From assembly GCF_019056515.1 (NCBI RefSeq), contig NZ_CP064873.1, positions 3,286,001 through 3,350,000 on the forward strand: a DNA stretch of 64,000 nt. Reading direction: 5' to 3'. The position numbers and the translations under genes were made by a program. The first letter of the stretch is position 1, and each line of letters starts with the position of its first letter. This stretch comes from Microbacterium paraoxydans. GTDB taxonomy: Bacteria; Actinomycetota; Actinomycetes; Actinomycetales; Microbacteriaceae. The notes under the pieces are model-generated. The model saw only the letters and a program-made list of their open reading frames with translations, ran no database searches and was not told the DNA's origin. Shown here one piece after another: positions 25,287 to 34,506 of this stretch.

Positions 25287-25739
25287 TCAGGCGACCGACT
25301 CGAGGGTCGCGGGCCGTGCGGCCGCGACCTTCGGGGCGAAGACGCGGGGGCGGAGCGCGAGGAACAGCAGCACCATGCCGGCGGCGAGCAGCATGTGCCC
25401 CACGCCCGCGATGCCGGCGATCATCTTCGTCGACTCCTGGCCGAGCACCGTGAGGCAGCCGTGCCAGACGAGCATCGCCGAGGTCAGCACGAGCCCGGCG
25501 GTGTAGGTCCAGAAGAACCAGCCGAACAGCCGGCTCTCGGAGAGCGCGAAAGCCTTCTCCAGGAGCATCACCACGAGGAAGACGACGAAGCCCAGCACGA
25601 GCAGATGCGTGTGCACGAGTCCGAGCTGCGTCGGCGCCCCCTCCGGGAAGCCGTTGATCTTGGTGAACTCACGGTAGAAGAGTCCGGAGGCGACGCCCAC
25701 CAGCATGGAGGCGAACGCGGCGGTGAAGAGCCTGCGCAT
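25287..25739 (-). CDS. DUF2871-family membrane protein
   Basis: A 150-residue protein with four hydrophobic helices. FYREFTKINGFPEGAPTQLG and LVHTHLLVLGFVVFLVVMLLE are the characteristic DUF2871 blocks; conserved His residues in HTH and GHM might bind a metal or haem, but this is speculative. It converges on the permease with a 3-nt gap and lies upstream (same strand) of the two-component response regulator. Function unknown. Confidence 0.75.
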   Translation of the reverse strand: MRRLFTAAFASMLVGVASGLFYREFTKINGFPEGAPTQLGLVHTHLLVLGFVVFLVVMLLEKAFALSESRLFGWFFWTYTAGLVLTSAMLVWHGCLTVLGQESTKMIAGIAGVGHMLLAAGMVLLFLALRPRVFAPKVAAARPATLESVA

Positions 25740-25817
25740 GGGAGTCCTTTCTGTCTGCCTCCAGCCTCGCCGTGGGGCCGTCGCCGCGGATCCATCGAAC
25801 GGTTGAGACCGCGGGCG

Positions 25818-26441
25818 TCAGAGCAGACCGGACTCCCTGGCGATCGCGACCGCCTTCGCGCGGCTGTCGGCCCCGAGCTTCTCGAAGACGTGCACGAGGT
25901 GGGTCTTCACCGTCGCCTCCGTGACGAACAGCGCCTTCGCGATCTCCCGGTTCGAGGCCCCGGTGTCGAGCAGCCGCAGCACGTCGAGCTCGCGCCCCGT
26001 GAGCTGCACCCGCGGGGCGCGGAGGGCGCGGCCGACGCGCGCCGTGAGCTCCGGCGTCAGCGCCTGCCCGCCCGACGCGGCCTGTCGCACGGCCCGGACG
26101 ATGTCCTCCGGGTCGATGTCCTTGAGCAGGTACCCCGCCGCCCCCGCCTCGATCGCGCCGAGGATCTGGGCGTCGCGGTCGAACGTCGTGAGGATGAGCA
26201 CCGCCGGGGCCGGGTCGAGCGCCCGGAGCGCCGCCGTCGTCTGCACGCCGTCCATGCCCGCCCCCAGCCGCAGATCGCAGAGGACGACGTCGGGACGGAG
26301 GTGCCGGGCGAGGACGACCGCCTCCTCCCCCGACGCGGCCTCGCCCACGACCTCGGCGTCGTCGCGGCGGTCGAACAACGAGCGCACGCCGGCGCGCACG
26401 ATGGGGTGGTCGTCGACGAGCAGGATCCGTACAGGGGTCAC
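25818..26441 (-). CDS. NarL/LuxR-family response regulator
   Basis: A 207-residue protein. The N-terminal receiver has DDHPIVR, the phospho-acceptor Asp in VVLCDLRLG (about residue 55), TTFD and K in YLLKDIDPED. The C-terminal LuxR HTH reads LTGRELDVLRLLDTGASNREIAKAL with recognition helix EATVKTHLVHV. GTG 26441 overlaps the histidine-kinase stop (GTGA), so kinase and regulator form one operon. The regulated genes are not obvious; the DUF2871 gene downstream is one candidate. Confidence 0.9.
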   Translation of the reverse strand: MTPVRILLVDDHPIVRAGVRSLFDRRDDAEVVGEAASGEEAVVLARHLRPDVVLCDLRLGAGMDGVQTTAALRALDPAPAVLILTTFDRDAQILGAIEAGAAGYLLKDIDPEDIVRAVRQAASGGQALTPELTARVGRALRAPRVQLTGRELDVLRLLDTGASNREIAKALFVTEATVKTHLVHVFEKLGADSRAKAVAIARESGLL

Positions 26442-27679
26442 GACCGGCCTCCGAGGGGCAGGTGGGCCGACAGCGCGGTGCCGTCGCCGGGGGCGCTCTC
26501 CACGTCGAGACCGCCGCCGAGCTCGCGCAGTCGGGCGCGCATCGACCGCAGGCCGTAGCCGCCGCCGGGCCCCGCCGAGTCCAGCCGCGACGGGTCGAAG
26601 CCGCGACCGTCGTCGACCACGTCCAGCCGCACCGCGTCGCCGGCGTCCGCGAGGGTCACCACCACCCGAGTGGCGCCGGCGTGGCTGCGCACGTTGGCGA
26701 GCGCGGACTGCGCCGTCCGCAGCAGGGCGACCTCGGCATCGAGGCCGAGTGCGGGCAGATCGTCGGCATGGAAGGTGGCCGCGATCCCGGTCTCGGCGGT
26801 CAGGCGCTCGAGCATCCGGGCAAGGGCGTCGCTCAGCGCGGAGCCGTCCAGCTCGGCGGGCATGAGGTCGTCGACGATGCGTCGGGCGTCGGCGAGCCCT
26901 TCCGCGGCGAGCGCCCCGATCTGCCCGAGCGCCCGCTCCCGGCCGTCCTCGTGCTCGGCCGCCGACCGCGCCAGCAGGACGATGGAGGACAGGCTCTGGG
27001 CGACCGTGTCGTGGATGTCGCGCGACACCCTGGTGCGCTCGGCGGCGGCGCCGGACTCCCGCTGGGTCCGGGCGAGCTCGTCCTGGAGGGCCGCCATCTC
27101 CTGCTGCGTCGCGACGAGGGACGCGATGAGTCGCCGCCGCTCCCGCCCGTCGCGGACGAGCTCCAGGTAGCCGCGGGAGATCCCGAGGGCGAAGATGCCG
27201 CCCACCAGCGGCCCGATCACGTTCGCGTAGGTGGTCGTCCCGGTGTGCAGCAGCGGCGCGACGATCACGACGGCGAGGATGAGGACGCTGAGCAGCACAG
27301 CCCATCGCAGTCGCAGCAGGAAGCCGGCGAGCAGCCACAGCGAGAACGCCAGCCAGACGAACTCCGGCGACAGCGCCACCGCCCCCAGCCAGATGGCCGT
27401 GAGCCCCAGCAGCCAGCCGGCGGCGAGCGCCCGGTCGTCCGTGCGGGAGGAGAGCAGGAGTCCGCCGCCGTACCAGCCGAGGAAGGCGAGGGCGGTCGCG
27501 AGCAGCCACGGCACCGGGACCCCGTCGGCGAGGGAGCGGACGACGCCGACGACGGTGAGCACGACCGTGATGACGGCCTGGCCGATGCGGAGCGACGTGA
27601 CCAGGCGCCCCCAGGAGCGCGTGCGTGCTCCCGACCGCCCACCGGGGTGGTCGGTCGCGGCGGTGTCTCCGGTCGGCAT
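26438..27679 (-). CDS. Two-component sensor histidine kinase (HisKA_3 type)
   Basis: About 413 residues. Six or so hydrophobic helices span residues ~20-165, then a coiled segment and the HisKA_3 phospho-acceptor SRDIHDTVAQSLSSI (His about residue 216). The ATPase follows with N-box-like SALANVRSHA, VDDGRGFDP and GGGYGLRSM. ATG 27679 is used; ATG 27718 is possible. The membrane input domain without a large loop suggests sensing within the bilayer (envelope stress or a lipophilic signal). It is the partner of the downstream response regulator. Confidence 0.85.
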   Translation of the reverse strand: MPTGDTAATDHPGGRSGARTRSWGRLVTSLRIGQAVITVVLTVVGVVRSLADGVPVPWLLATALAFLGWYGGGLLLSSRTDDRALAAGWLLGLTAIWLGAVALSPEFVWLAFSLWLLAGFLLRLRWAVLLSVLILAVVIVAPLLHTGTTTYANVIGPLVGGIFALGISRGYLELVRDGRERRRLIASLVATQQEMAALQDELARTQRESGAAAERTRVSRDIHDTVAQSLSSIVLLARSAAEHEDGRERALGQIGALAAEGLADARRIVDDLMPAELDGSALSDALARMLERLTAETGIAATFHADDLPALGLDAEVALLRTAQSALANVRSHAGATRVVVTLADAGDAVRLDVVDDGRGFDPSRLDSAGPGGGYGLRSMRARLRELGGGLDVESAPGDGTALSAHLPLGGRS

Positions 27680-27734
27680 GCTGACATTCTCGTCCGCCGG
27701 GCCGGTGTGCGCCTCCATCGTTCGGTCGACCCGG

Positions 27735-27793
27735 TTCGAATCGCCCGATTGGCGGCATCCGGCCCGGATTTGGGACCAATCAGGCGATTCGAA
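27735..27793. repeat. 59-nt inverted-repeat element bounded by TTCGAA, copy 1
   Basis: TTCGAATCGCCCGATTGG (27735-27752) pairs with the complementary 27776-27793 segment with one mismatch in 18. It lies between the divergent histidine kinase and YigZ genes, within their promoter gap. Two other elements of exactly the same length and end sequence occur at 47058-47116 and 50277-50335. Confidence 0.8.
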
Positions 27794-27812
27794 CGGAGGT
27801 ATCGTGGGGCCG

Positions 27813-28466
27813 ATGTCGACACCGCACCCGTTCCCGGCGACGATCGCGGCAGCCGTCGACCACGAGCTCGTCATCCGCAAGTCGCGCTTCCTCACGCACG
27901 TCGCACCGGTGTCGACGGTGGCCGAAGCCGAAGCCGTCATCGCGACGATCCGGAAGCGCGCCTGGGACGCGAACCACAACTGCACCGCGATGGTGACCGG
28001 TCTGCACGGGGATCAGGCGCGCTCCTCGGACGACGGCGAGCCCTCCGGAACAGCCGGCGTCCCGATGCTCGAGGTCCTCCGGCGCCGCGGCCTCACGGAC
28101 GTCGTCGCGGTGGTCACCCGCTACTTCGGCGGGGTGAAGCTCGGGGCGGGCGGCCTCATCCGCGCCTACTCCACCGCGGTGTCCGAGACGCTCGACCGCG
28201 CCGCACTCGTCCGTCGCGCGGCGCTCACCCAGGCGACCGTCGAGGTCCCGCACGCCGAGGCCGGCCGCTACGACAACCTGCTCCGCGACTGGGCGGCGTC
28301 CCACGGGGCCACGCTCGGCACGCCGACCTACGGGGCCTCCGCCCAGCTGGAGCTGTGGGTACCCGCCGCCGCGCTTCCGCGTCTGACCGCCGACCTCGCC
28401 GCCGCGTCCGGGGGCGCCGTGGCCCCGGTGGCCGGGATCGAGCAGATCGTCGACGTCGCGGACTGA
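27813..28466 (+). CDS. yigZ: YigZ/IMPACT family protein
   Basis: A 217-residue protein with the UPF0029 N-terminal domain: IRKSRFLTHVAPVSTVAEAE, AWDANHNCTAMV, DDGEPSGTAGVPML and VTRYFGGVKLGAGGLIRAY, all diagnostic. The C-terminal ~75 residues match the DUF1949 ferredoxin-like domain. Eukaryotic IMPACT binds GCN1 and modulates translation control; the bacterial role is unclear. GGAGG precedes ATG 27813. A J-domain protein follows 65 nt downstream. Confidence 0.88.
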   Translation: MSTPHPFPATIAAAVDHELVIRKSRFLTHVAPVSTVAEAEAVIATIRKRAWDANHNCTAMVTGLHGDQARSSDDGEPSGTAGVPMLEVLRRRGLTDVVAVVTRYFGGVKLGAGGLIRAYSTAVSETLDRAALVRRAALTQATVEVPHAEAGRYDNLLRDWAASHGATLGTPTYGASAQLELWVPAAALPRLTADLAAASGGAVAPVAGIEQIVDVAD

Positions 28467-28531
28467 GGCCTCCCGGCGGCCGCACACCGTCCGACGGATA
28501 TCCTGGACGCCGCGGTCGCGGAAGGAGAGCG

Positions 28532-29449
28532 ATGTTCGACAGTCCGCTCTCGGCCTCGCCGTACGAGATCCTCGGCGTGGATCCGGCCGTCGACGACGCC
28601 GAGCTCCGGCGGGCGTATCGGCTGCGACTGCGGCAGACCCACCCCGACACCGGCGGCGACGCGGCCGTGTTCATCCAGGTCCAGCGCGCGTGGGAGCTCA
28701 TCGGCACTGCAGAGGACCGCGCCGCGTACGACCGCCGCGCGGGCCTGACCGACGACGGCGGCGAATGGAGCGGCTGGCGTCCCCCGACGGTGCGCACCGA
28801 CACCCGGCCGCGCGCCCGCTCCTACGGACACCCCGGGGGCTGGCGCCGCGAACGCTACCTCTCCCTGATCCGCGAGTGGGCGGGTCACGGGGTCGAGGTC
28901 CCCGATCCGTACGCCCCGGCCCTCGTCCGCGCCGCCCCGCGGGAGCTCCGCCGGCTGCTCGCCGACGCGCTCGCGGAGGAGGCCACGGCCCGCACGGTCT
29001 CCGACCTCGGCATGGGCTTCACGGTCTGGCACGACGTCGCCGCAGGACAGACCCCCGAGGACAAGCTCGACCACGTGGTGCTCAGTCCCTCCGGCCTCTA
29101 CGGCGTCATGTCCGAGGACTTCGGCGGGGTCGTGGGGTTCCGCCGCGGGGAGATCACCGGCCCGAGCCTCGGCACGCGGGCCCCGGTCACCGCGGCTCTC
29201 GCCCGGATGCGCGCGGTGGCGAAGGCCGCGAAGGTGAAGTTCGGCGGGGCGATCGTGGTGCTGCCCGACGACGACCTCGCCCAGGCGGTCACCCCGCTCG
29301 GCAGCAACCGCGGGGTCCCGGTCGTGGTGGTGCGGCGCAGCGCGCTGGCGATGGTCCTGCGGCAGGGCGTCCCCGGGGCGCGGGCCATCGGCGGCAACGA
29401 GCTGTTCGATGTCCGCACCCGTCTGCAGCAGACGGTCCGCTTCGTCTGA
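28532..29449 (+). CDS. J-domain protein with NERD-like C-terminal domain
   Basis: A 305-residue protein. Residues ~9-67 form a J domain (SPYEILGVDPAVDDAELRRAY) with the essential HPD in QTHPDTGG, so it should stimulate a DnaK ATPase. There is no Gly/Phe or zinc-finger region. The C-terminal half contains DKLDHVVLSPSGLYGV, resembling the core strand of NERD (nuclease-related) domains with its conserved D-H, followed by VKFGGAIVVLPDDD. The combination is unusual; a nuclease or DNA-linked role is speculative. GGAGAG precedes ATG 28532. Confidence 0.7.
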   Translation: MFDSPLSASPYEILGVDPAVDDAELRRAYRLRLRQTHPDTGGDAAVFIQVQRAWELIGTAEDRAAYDRRAGLTDDGGEWSGWRPPTVRTDTRPRARSYGHPGGWRRERYLSLIREWAGHGVEVPDPYAPALVRAAPRELRRLLADALAEEATARTVSDLGMGFTVWHDVAAGQTPEDKLDHVVLSPSGLYGVMSEDFGGVVGFRRGEITGPSLGTRAPVTAALARMRAVAKAAKVKFGGAIVVLPDDDLAQAVTPLGSNRGVPVVVVRRSALAMVLRQGVPGARAIGGNELFDVRTRLQQTVRFV

Positions 29450-29482
29450 CGGCGGCGACGCGCCCGGCATCCCGGCATGCTC

Positions 29483-29499
29483 TTTTGAATCACTCAAAA
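29483..29499. promoter_or_regulatory. Candidate FurA operator
   Basis: TTTTGAATCACTCAAAA is a perfect 6-5-6 inverted repeat in an AT-rich patch 20 nt before the furA ATG. FurA-type repressors of the furA-kat locus bind AT-rich sequences at their own promoter, so autoregulation of the furA-katA unit is the probable role. Confidence 0.6.
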
Positions 29500-29518
29500 C
29501 ACGTGTAGAGTCGAGGGC

Positions 29519-29938
29519 ATGGAGACGGAACTCGACTCGGCGTTGCGCGACGCCGGGCTGCGTGCGACTGCGGGCCGCGTCGCCGTTCTCGAGGCTCTCG
29601 GCTCCATGGCCCACACGGATGCGGAGCGGGTGTACCGCGCCGTGTCCGACGTGCTTCCGACCACGTCGATCCAGTCGGTGCACAACATCCTCGCGGACCT
29701 GACGACGGCGGGCCTCATCCGCCGGATCGAACCGGCAGGCTCCGCGGCGCTGTACGAGCGGCGCATCGACGACAACCACCACCATGTCGTCTGCACCTCC
29801 TGCGGTGCGGTCGGCGATGTGGACTGCGTCGTCGGCGAGGCGCCGTGTCTCACCCCGTCCTCGACGGGGGGCTTCACCGTGCAGACAGCTGAAGTCACCT
29901 TCTGGGGCCTCTGCCCCAGCTGCCAGAACGCCGCGTAG
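29519..29938 (+). CDS. furA: Fur-family peroxide/iron regulator (FurA/CatR-like)
   Basis: A 139-residue protein. The winged HTH ([17 protein letters not shown], then [20 protein letters not shown]) is followed by the metal-binding dimerisation domain, with [20 protein letters not shown] and CPSCQNA giving two CxxC zinc sites. The position directly upstream of katA is the classic furA/catR-catalase arrangement in Actinobacteria, where the repressor is inactivated by peroxide oxidation. It should control itself and katA from the palindrome at 29483-29499. Confidence 0.9.
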   Translation: METELDSALRDAGLRATAGRVAVLEALGSMAHTDAERVYRAVSDVLPTTSIQSVHNILADLTTAGLIRRIEPAGSAALYERRIDDNHHHVVCTSCGAVGDVDCVVGEAPCLTPSSTGGFTVQTAEVTFWGLCPSCQNAA

Positions 29939-30002
29939 GCGCATCCACCGATCCCCTCCCCGAGGGTCCGTTCGGCATGTCCGCGCGGAGAAGGAGAAGA
30001 CC

Positions 30003-31472
30003 ATGACCAACCCCACCGACGCGGGCCGTCCGGCCACGACGACGCAGGCCGGAGCGCCGATCGCGAGCGACACGCACTCGCTGACCGTGGGCCCCGACGG
30101 CCCCACCGCGCTGCACGACCACTACCTGGTCGAGAAGCTCGCCTCCTTCAACCGCGAGCGGGTGCCGGAGCGCAACCCGCACGCCAAGGGCGGCGGCGCG
30201 TTCGGCGAGTTCGTCGTCACCGAGGACGTCTCGAAGTACACGCGTGCGGCCGTGTTCCAGCCGGGCGCCACCTCGGAGACCCTCCTCCGCTTCTCCTCCG
30301 TCGCCGGTGAGCAGGGCTCGCCCGACACCTGGCGCGACGTCCGCGGGTTCTCGCTGCGCTTCTACACGACCGAGGGCAACCTCGACATCGTCGGCAACAA
30401 CACCCCGACGTTCTTCCTCCGCGACGCCATCAAGTTCCCCGACTTCATCCACTCGCAGAAGCGCCTCGGCGACTCCGGCCTGCGCGACGCGGACATGCAG
30501 TGGGACTTCTGGACCCTCTCGCCCGAGAGCGCCCACCAGGTCACCTACCTCATGGGCGAGCGCGGCCTGCCCCGCAGCTGGCGTCACATGAACGGCTACG
30601 GCTCGCACACCTACTCGTGGATCAACGCCGAGGGCGAGGTGTTCTGGGTGAAGTACCACTTCATCTCGCACCAGGGCGTCGAGGCGATGAGCCCGGAGGA
30701 GGCCGAGCAGCTGGCCGGTTCCGACGCGGACCACTACCGTCGCGACCTGTTCCAGTCGATCGCCGAGGGCGACTTCCCGAAGTGGGACCTGTACGTGCAG
30801 ATCATGCCGTACGACGAGGCCAAGGACTACCGCTTCAACCCCTTCGACCTCACCAAGACGATCTCGAAGAAGGACTACCCGCGCATCAAGGTCGGCACGC
30901 TGACCCTGAACCGCAACCCGGAGAACTTCTTCGCGCAGATCGAGCAGGCCGGCTTCGCGCCGGGGAATCAGGTGCCCGGTACCGGCATCTCCCCCGACAA
31001 GATGCTCATGGGCCGCATGTTCGCCTACCCGGACGCCCAGCGTCACCGCATCGGCGCGAACTACAACCAGCTGCCGGTCAACCAGCCGCACGCCGCCGAG
31101 ACCCGCAACTACCAGCACGAGGGCTCGATGCGGTACCAGTACAACGACGCCGCGCACCGCACCTACCAGCCGAACTCCTTCGGGACCCCCGGTGGCCCCG
31201 CGGCCGACCCGGCGAAGGGCATCGAGGTGAACTGGTCGGCGGACGGCGAGCTCACCCGCTCCGCCGCGACGCTGCACGCCGAGGACGACGACTTCGGTCA
31301 GGCCGGCACGCTGTACCGCGAGGTCTTCGACGGCCCGCAGCGCGCCCGCTTCCTGGAGGTCTTGACCGGTCAGGGCCGCTCGATCACGGTCGACGCCATC
31401 CGCGAGCGCTTCTTCCAGTACTGGACGAACGTGGACGCCGAGCTCGGCGCCGCTCTGCGCGACCGCGTCTGA
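30003..31472 (+). CDS. katA: Monofunctional haem catalase
   Basis: A 489-residue small-subunit (clade 3) catalase. The active-site His lies in [18 protein letters not shown] (about residue 60), the distal Asn in [12 protein letters not shown], and the proximal haem ligand Tyr in [23 protein letters not shown] precedes ATG 30003. It disproportionates hydrogen peroxide in the cytoplasm and is presumably derepressed with furA, 64 nt upstream. The 77-nt GAGACCCC element immediately after its stop may terminate it. Confidence 0.95.
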   Translation: MTNPTDAGRPATTTQAGAPIASDTHSLTVGPDGPTALHDHYLVEKLASFNRERVPERNPHAKGGGAFGEFVVTEDVSKYTRAAVFQPGATSETLLRFSSVAGEQGSPDTWRDVRGFSLRFYTTEGNLDIVGNNTPTFFLRDAIKFPDFIHSQKRLGDSGLRDADMQWDFWTLSPESAHQVTYLMGERGLPRSWRHMNGYGSHTYSWINAEGEVFWVKYHFISHQGVEAMSPEEAEQLAGSDADHYRRDLFQSIAEGDFPKWDLYVQIMPYDEAKDYRFNPFDLTKTISKKDYPRIKVGTLTLNRNPENFFAQIEQAGFAPGNQVPGTGISPDKMLMGRMFAYPDAQRHRIGANYNQLPVNQPHAAETRNYQHEGSMRYQYNDAAHRTYQPNSFGTPGGPAADPAKGIEVNWSADGELTRSAATLHAEDDDFGQAGTLYREVFDGPQRARFLEVLTGQGRSITVDAIRERFFQYWTNVDAELGAALRDRV

Positions 31473-31475
31473 CCC

Positions 31476-31552
31476 GAGACCCCGGGTTCTCCTCGAAACC
31501 CCCTCTCCGCGACACCGCGGGGAGGGGGTTTCGGCGTGTAACCGGGGTCTCG
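31476..31552. repeat. 77-nt nested inverted-repeat element, GAGACCCC family, copy 1
   Basis: GAGACCCCG (31476) and GAAACCCCC (31495) are followed by the complements GGGGGTTTC (31524) and GGGGTCTCG (31544). The unit spacing is 19 nt, the central loop 18 nt and the total 77 nt. It begins 4 nt after the katA stop and ends before the hydrolase start. It shares every segment length with copy 2 at 32397-32473. Confidence 0.85.
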
Positions 31553-31589
31553 GCGCCAGGGAAGGGAGGAGTGGGGGGAGGATGGTGGG

Positions 31590-32390
31590 GTGGCTGTTCC
31601 CCTCTCCGACCTCACCGAGATGCCCGACCCGCAGCACGTCTACGCGGCGGACGGCACACGACTGGCGACGTACACGTGGGGAGAGCTCGACGCCCCCGTC
31701 GTGGTGACCGTGCACGGCTTCGCCTCGGGCGCGCGCGACAACTGGGTGCTCACCGGCTGGGTGCGCGAGCTGACCAGGGCCGGGTACCGCGTGCTCGCAC
31801 TCGACCAGCGGGGGCACGGGCAGAGCGACAAGCCGCACGAGTCCGACGCCTACGCCATCCGCAACCTCGTGACCGACGTCGAGACCGTCATGGACACGTA
31901 CCTCGTCGACGACGCGTTCTACCTCGGCTACTCGCTCGGCGCCCGGGTGGGGTGGGAGGTGGCCCGCGAGCTCCCGCATCGGATCGGCCGGGCGGTCCTG
32001 GGCGGGGTCCCCGACGGCATCCCCCTCGCGCGTCTGGACCTCGACCAGGTGCGCGCGTACATCGCGGACGGCACCCCGGTGGAGGACCGCACGACGCAGA
32101 ACTACATCGCGCTGACCGAGCGGGTGCCCGGGAACGATCTGCGCGCGCTCATCGCCCTGGCCGAGGGACTTCGGGGCTCCGGCACGATCGATCCCGATCC
32201 CGCGGACGCCCCGGTCGTGCCGCTGCTGTTCGCGACGGGATCGAAGGACGCGATCATCGAGGGCTCCCGGGCGCTGGCGGCCGCGGCTCCCGATGCCCGT
32301 TTCGTCGAGCTCCCGAACCGCCACCACTTCAACGCCCCCGGCTCCCGCGACTTCAAGCAGGCCGCGCTCGGTTTCTTTGCCGAGTCCTGA
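31590..32390 (+). CDS. Alpha/beta-hydrolase
   Basis: A 266-residue hydrolase with VVTVHGFASGARDNW (oxyanion region), DQRGHGQSDKP, the nucleophile elbow GYSLGAR (Ser about residue 113), a late Asp in ATGSKDAII and a catalytic His in LPNRHHFNAPG. The substrate is unknown; esterase, lactonase or C-C hydrolase are open. GTG 31590 lies behind GGGGGGAGG; ATG 31620 is an alternative. The gene is bracketed on both sides by GAGACCCC-family 77-nt elements. Confidence 0.85.
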   Translation: MAVPLSDLTEMPDPQHVYAADGTRLATYTWGELDAPVVVTVHGFASGARDNWVLTGWVRELTRAGYRVLALDQRGHGQSDKPHESDAYAIRNLVTDVETVMDTYLVDDAFYLGYSLGARVGWEVARELPHRIGRAVLGGVPDGIPLARLDLDQVRAYIADGTPVEDRTTQNYIALTERVPGNDLRALIALAEGLRGSGTIDPDPADAPVVPLLFATGSKDAIIEGSRALAAAAPDARFVELPNRHHFNAPGSRDFKQAALGFFAES

Positions 32391-32396
32391 CCCCGC

Positions 32397-32473
32397 GAGA
32401 CCCCGTCTACGCGCCGAGACCCCCTCCTACACTCGCGTGCAGGAGGGGGTCTCGGCGGGAAAGCGGGGTCTCG
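32397..32473. repeat. 77-nt nested inverted-repeat element, GAGACCCC family, copy 2
   Basis: GAGACCCCG (32397), GAGACCCCC (32416), GGGGGTCTC (32445) and GGGGTCTCG (32465) in X-X-X'-X' order. Segment lengths equal those of copy 1 (9-9-12-18-10-8-11). It fills the gap between the convergent hydrolase and msrA genes. The inner loop sequence differs from copy 1, so only the arms and geometry are conserved. Confidence 0.85.
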
Positions 32474-32477
32474 GGGA

Positions 32478-33020
32478 TCAGGCGGTGGCGTCCTCGCGCT
32501 TCGGGAGGACCCAGCCGGCGCGCGGGAAGTGGCACGTGTAGCCGTTCGGGTACTTGATCAGGTAATCCTGGTGCTCGGGCTCGGCCTCCCAGAACGGACC
32601 GGCGGGCTCGATCGTCGTGACGGCCTTCCCTGGCCACAGCCCGGAGGCGTCGACGTCGGCGATCGTGTCCCGGGCGACCTGCTCCTGCTCGGGGGTGAGC
32701 GGGAAGATCGCCGACCGGTAGCTCGACCCGATGTCGTTGCCCTGGCGGTTCAGCGTCGACGGGTCGTGGATCTGGAAGAAGAACGCCAGGATGTCGCGAT
32801 AGGTCGTCGCGCTCGGGTCGAAGACGATCTCCACGGCCTCCGCGTGACCGGGGTGGTTGCGGTAGGTCGCGTGGTCGTTCTCCCCGCCGGTGTAGCCCAC
32901 ACGGGTGTCGATCACCCCGGGCTGACGGCGGATGAGGTCTTCCATGCCCCAGAAGCAGCCGCCCGCGAGGACGGCCGTCTCGGTCCCGGGGGTGCGGGTG
33001 ATGGTTCCGGTGTCGGTCAT
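32478..33020 (-). CDS. msrA: Peptide methionine-(S)-S-oxide reductase MsrA
   Basis: A 180-residue enzyme with the catalytic motif [10 protein letters not shown] (Cys about residue 22), [25 protein letters not shown] and [18 protein letters not shown], all classic. It repairs S-methionine sulfoxide using thioredoxin. Its ATG overlaps the msrB stop (ATGA), giving an msrB-msrA operon that repairs both sulfoxide epimers; proximity to furA-katA groups oxidative-stress functions. Confidence 0.95.
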   Translation of the reverse strand: MTDTGTITRTPGTETAVLAGGCFWGMEDLIRRQPGVIDTRVGYTGGENDHATYRNHPGHAEAVEIVFDPSATTYRDILAFFFQIHDPSTLNRQGNDIGSSYRSAIFPLTPEQEQVARDTIADVDASGLWPGKAVTTIEPAGPFWEAEPEHQDYLIKYPNGYTCHFPRAGWVLPKREDATA

Positions 33021-33484
33021 GACTGCTCCTCAGAGGTGTCGGTGGTGAAGAGGGGGCTGTAGCGACCGTACCCCTCCTTCTCGAGATCCTCCGCCGGGAT
33101 GAAGCGGAGGGCCGCCGAGTTCATGCAGTAGCGGAGGCCGCCCTCGGCGCGGGGCCCGTCGTCGAAGACGTGTCCCAGGTGGCTGTCGGCCCCGGACGAC
33201 CGCGCCTCGGTGCGGGTCATCCACAGCGTGCGGTCGGTCTTCGTGGTCACGGCGTCGGCGTCGATCGGGCGCGTGAAGCTCGGCCAGCCGGTGCCGCTGT
33301 CGTACTTGTCCCGGGAGGAGAACAGCGGCTGCCCGGAGACGACGTCGACGTAGATGCCGTCGTCGTGATTGTTCCAGTAGGCGTTGCGGAAGGGCGGCTC
33401 GGTGGCGTCCTGCTGCGTGACCTCGTACTGCAGGTTCGTGAGACCGCTGACGGCCTCGGGGGTCCTGCCGTAGTCGTTCGACAT
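33017..33484 (-). CDS. msrB: Peptide methionine-(R)-S-oxide reductase MsrB
   Basis: A 155-residue SelR-domain enzyme: [36 protein letters not shown], and the catalytic Cys in [14 protein letters not shown] (about residue 126). The two zinc CxxC motifs of many MsrB proteins are absent, so this is the zinc-free form. ATG 33484 gives the typical N-terminus. It is first in the operon, coupled to msrA by a 4-nt overlap. Confidence 0.95.
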   Translation of the reverse strand: MSNDYGRTPEAVSGLTNLQYEVTQQDATEPPFRNAYWNNHDDGIYVDVVSGQPLFSSRDKYDSGTGWPSFTRPIDADAVTTKTDRTLWMTRTEARSSGADSHLGHVFDDGPRAEGGLRYCMNSAALRFIPAEDLEKEGYGRYSPLFTTDTSEEQS

Positions 33485-33591
33485 GAGTGGCTCCTTGTCC
33501 GACGCCGCTGGCTGCGGCGTCACTGAGGAGAACCAGGGACGAGCCCGTTTTGGTCCCGCGGGGCTGGGAGCGGGCTGAGAGTTTCTCGCGC

Positions 33592-34506
33592 TCAGTCTGC
33601 GTCTCGGACGACGGCGAGGTTCCGGTCCGCGGTGCGGACGATCTCCGCGACCGTGCGATCCTCCGGCCGTCGCGCGACCTTGAGGCCGAGCCAGGGCACG
33701 TCGCCCGCGACGCGGAGCCCCGCGCGGACGTGTGCCGCGTCGAGCAGTGACGCGGACGCGGGATGGGTCTCCGCGATGGGCAGGTGCGCGTCCACCCAGG
33801 CGGGGCCGTACGGGCTCTCGACCGGCGCGGCCCCGGAGAACGCGAGCCCGGTCAGCAGCCCCGAGGCCGCGGCGTCGGCGATCTGCGCGGTCACCGCGTC
33901 CGCGTCTCGCAGCTCGATCGCCGACCGCCCCCAGTTGAGCCAGAGGCCGACCGGGGCGTCGGCGGACCGGATGGCCGCGATCTCGGCAGCGAGCGGAAGG
34001 AACCCCTTCTCCGGCGTCTGACCGGGAACGGCGGCGTCGCAGTGCTCGATGACGAGCCGGGTTCCGCTCCAGTCGAACGCCGCGACCTCCTCCAGCGACC
34101 GGGCGAGCGCGTCCCCGTCTCCCCTCCCGCGGGGCGCGGTGTGCAGCATCACCACCGCGACCGATGCGGCGCTCTCGGCGGTGAGCCGCGCGACGTCGTC
34201 CGCCACGCGCCGCAGATCCGCCACCGCCGCGGCTCTCCCCTCCGCCTGCGAGGCGAGGCCATACGACGGGTCCTCCCCGAGCCGCCGCATCACGAAAGGC
34301 ACCGGGGTGACCGCGAGGGGCACGCCCGGTACCTGGCCGAGGAACCAGGACGGGTCGTGCGGATGGACCGCCCCCATCCACGGCACCTCGAGCCCGGCCA
34401 CCCCGGGGAGCGCGCAGAGCTCCGGCAGCAGCGCGGCCTCCAGCGCCGGATCCCACCGGGCGTGCGCGGGCGACAGCGGATAGGCGCTGAGGAGCACGGG
34501 GGTCAC
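33592..34506 (-). CDS. DUF4862 family protein (TIM-barrel-like, sialic-acid cluster)
   Basis: A 304-residue protein of the DUF4862 type: [16 protein letters not shown] at the N-terminus, [27 protein letters not shown], and LVIEHCDAA with metal-ligand-like E and H. It looks like an AP-endonuclease-2/sugar-isomerase-type barrel. GTG 34506 overlaps the nanE stop (GTGA), so it is the last gene of the sialic-acid operon. A role in modifying or recycling a sialic-acid derivative is inferred from context only. Confidence 0.7.
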   Translation of the reverse strand: MTPVLLSAYPLSPAHARWDPALEAALLPELCALPGVAGLEVPWMGAVHPHDPSWFLGQVPGVPLAVTPVPFVMRRLGEDPSYGLASQAEGRAAAVADLRRVADDVARLTAESAASVAVVMLHTAPRGRGDGDALARSLEEVAAFDWSGTRLVIEHCDAAVPGQTPEKGFLPLAAEIAAIRSADAPVGLWLNWGRSAIELRDADAVTAQIADAAASGLLTGLAFSGAAPVESPYGPAWVDAHLPIAETHPASASLLDAAHVRAGLRVAGDVPWLGLKVARRPEDRTVAEIVRTADRNLAVVRDAD

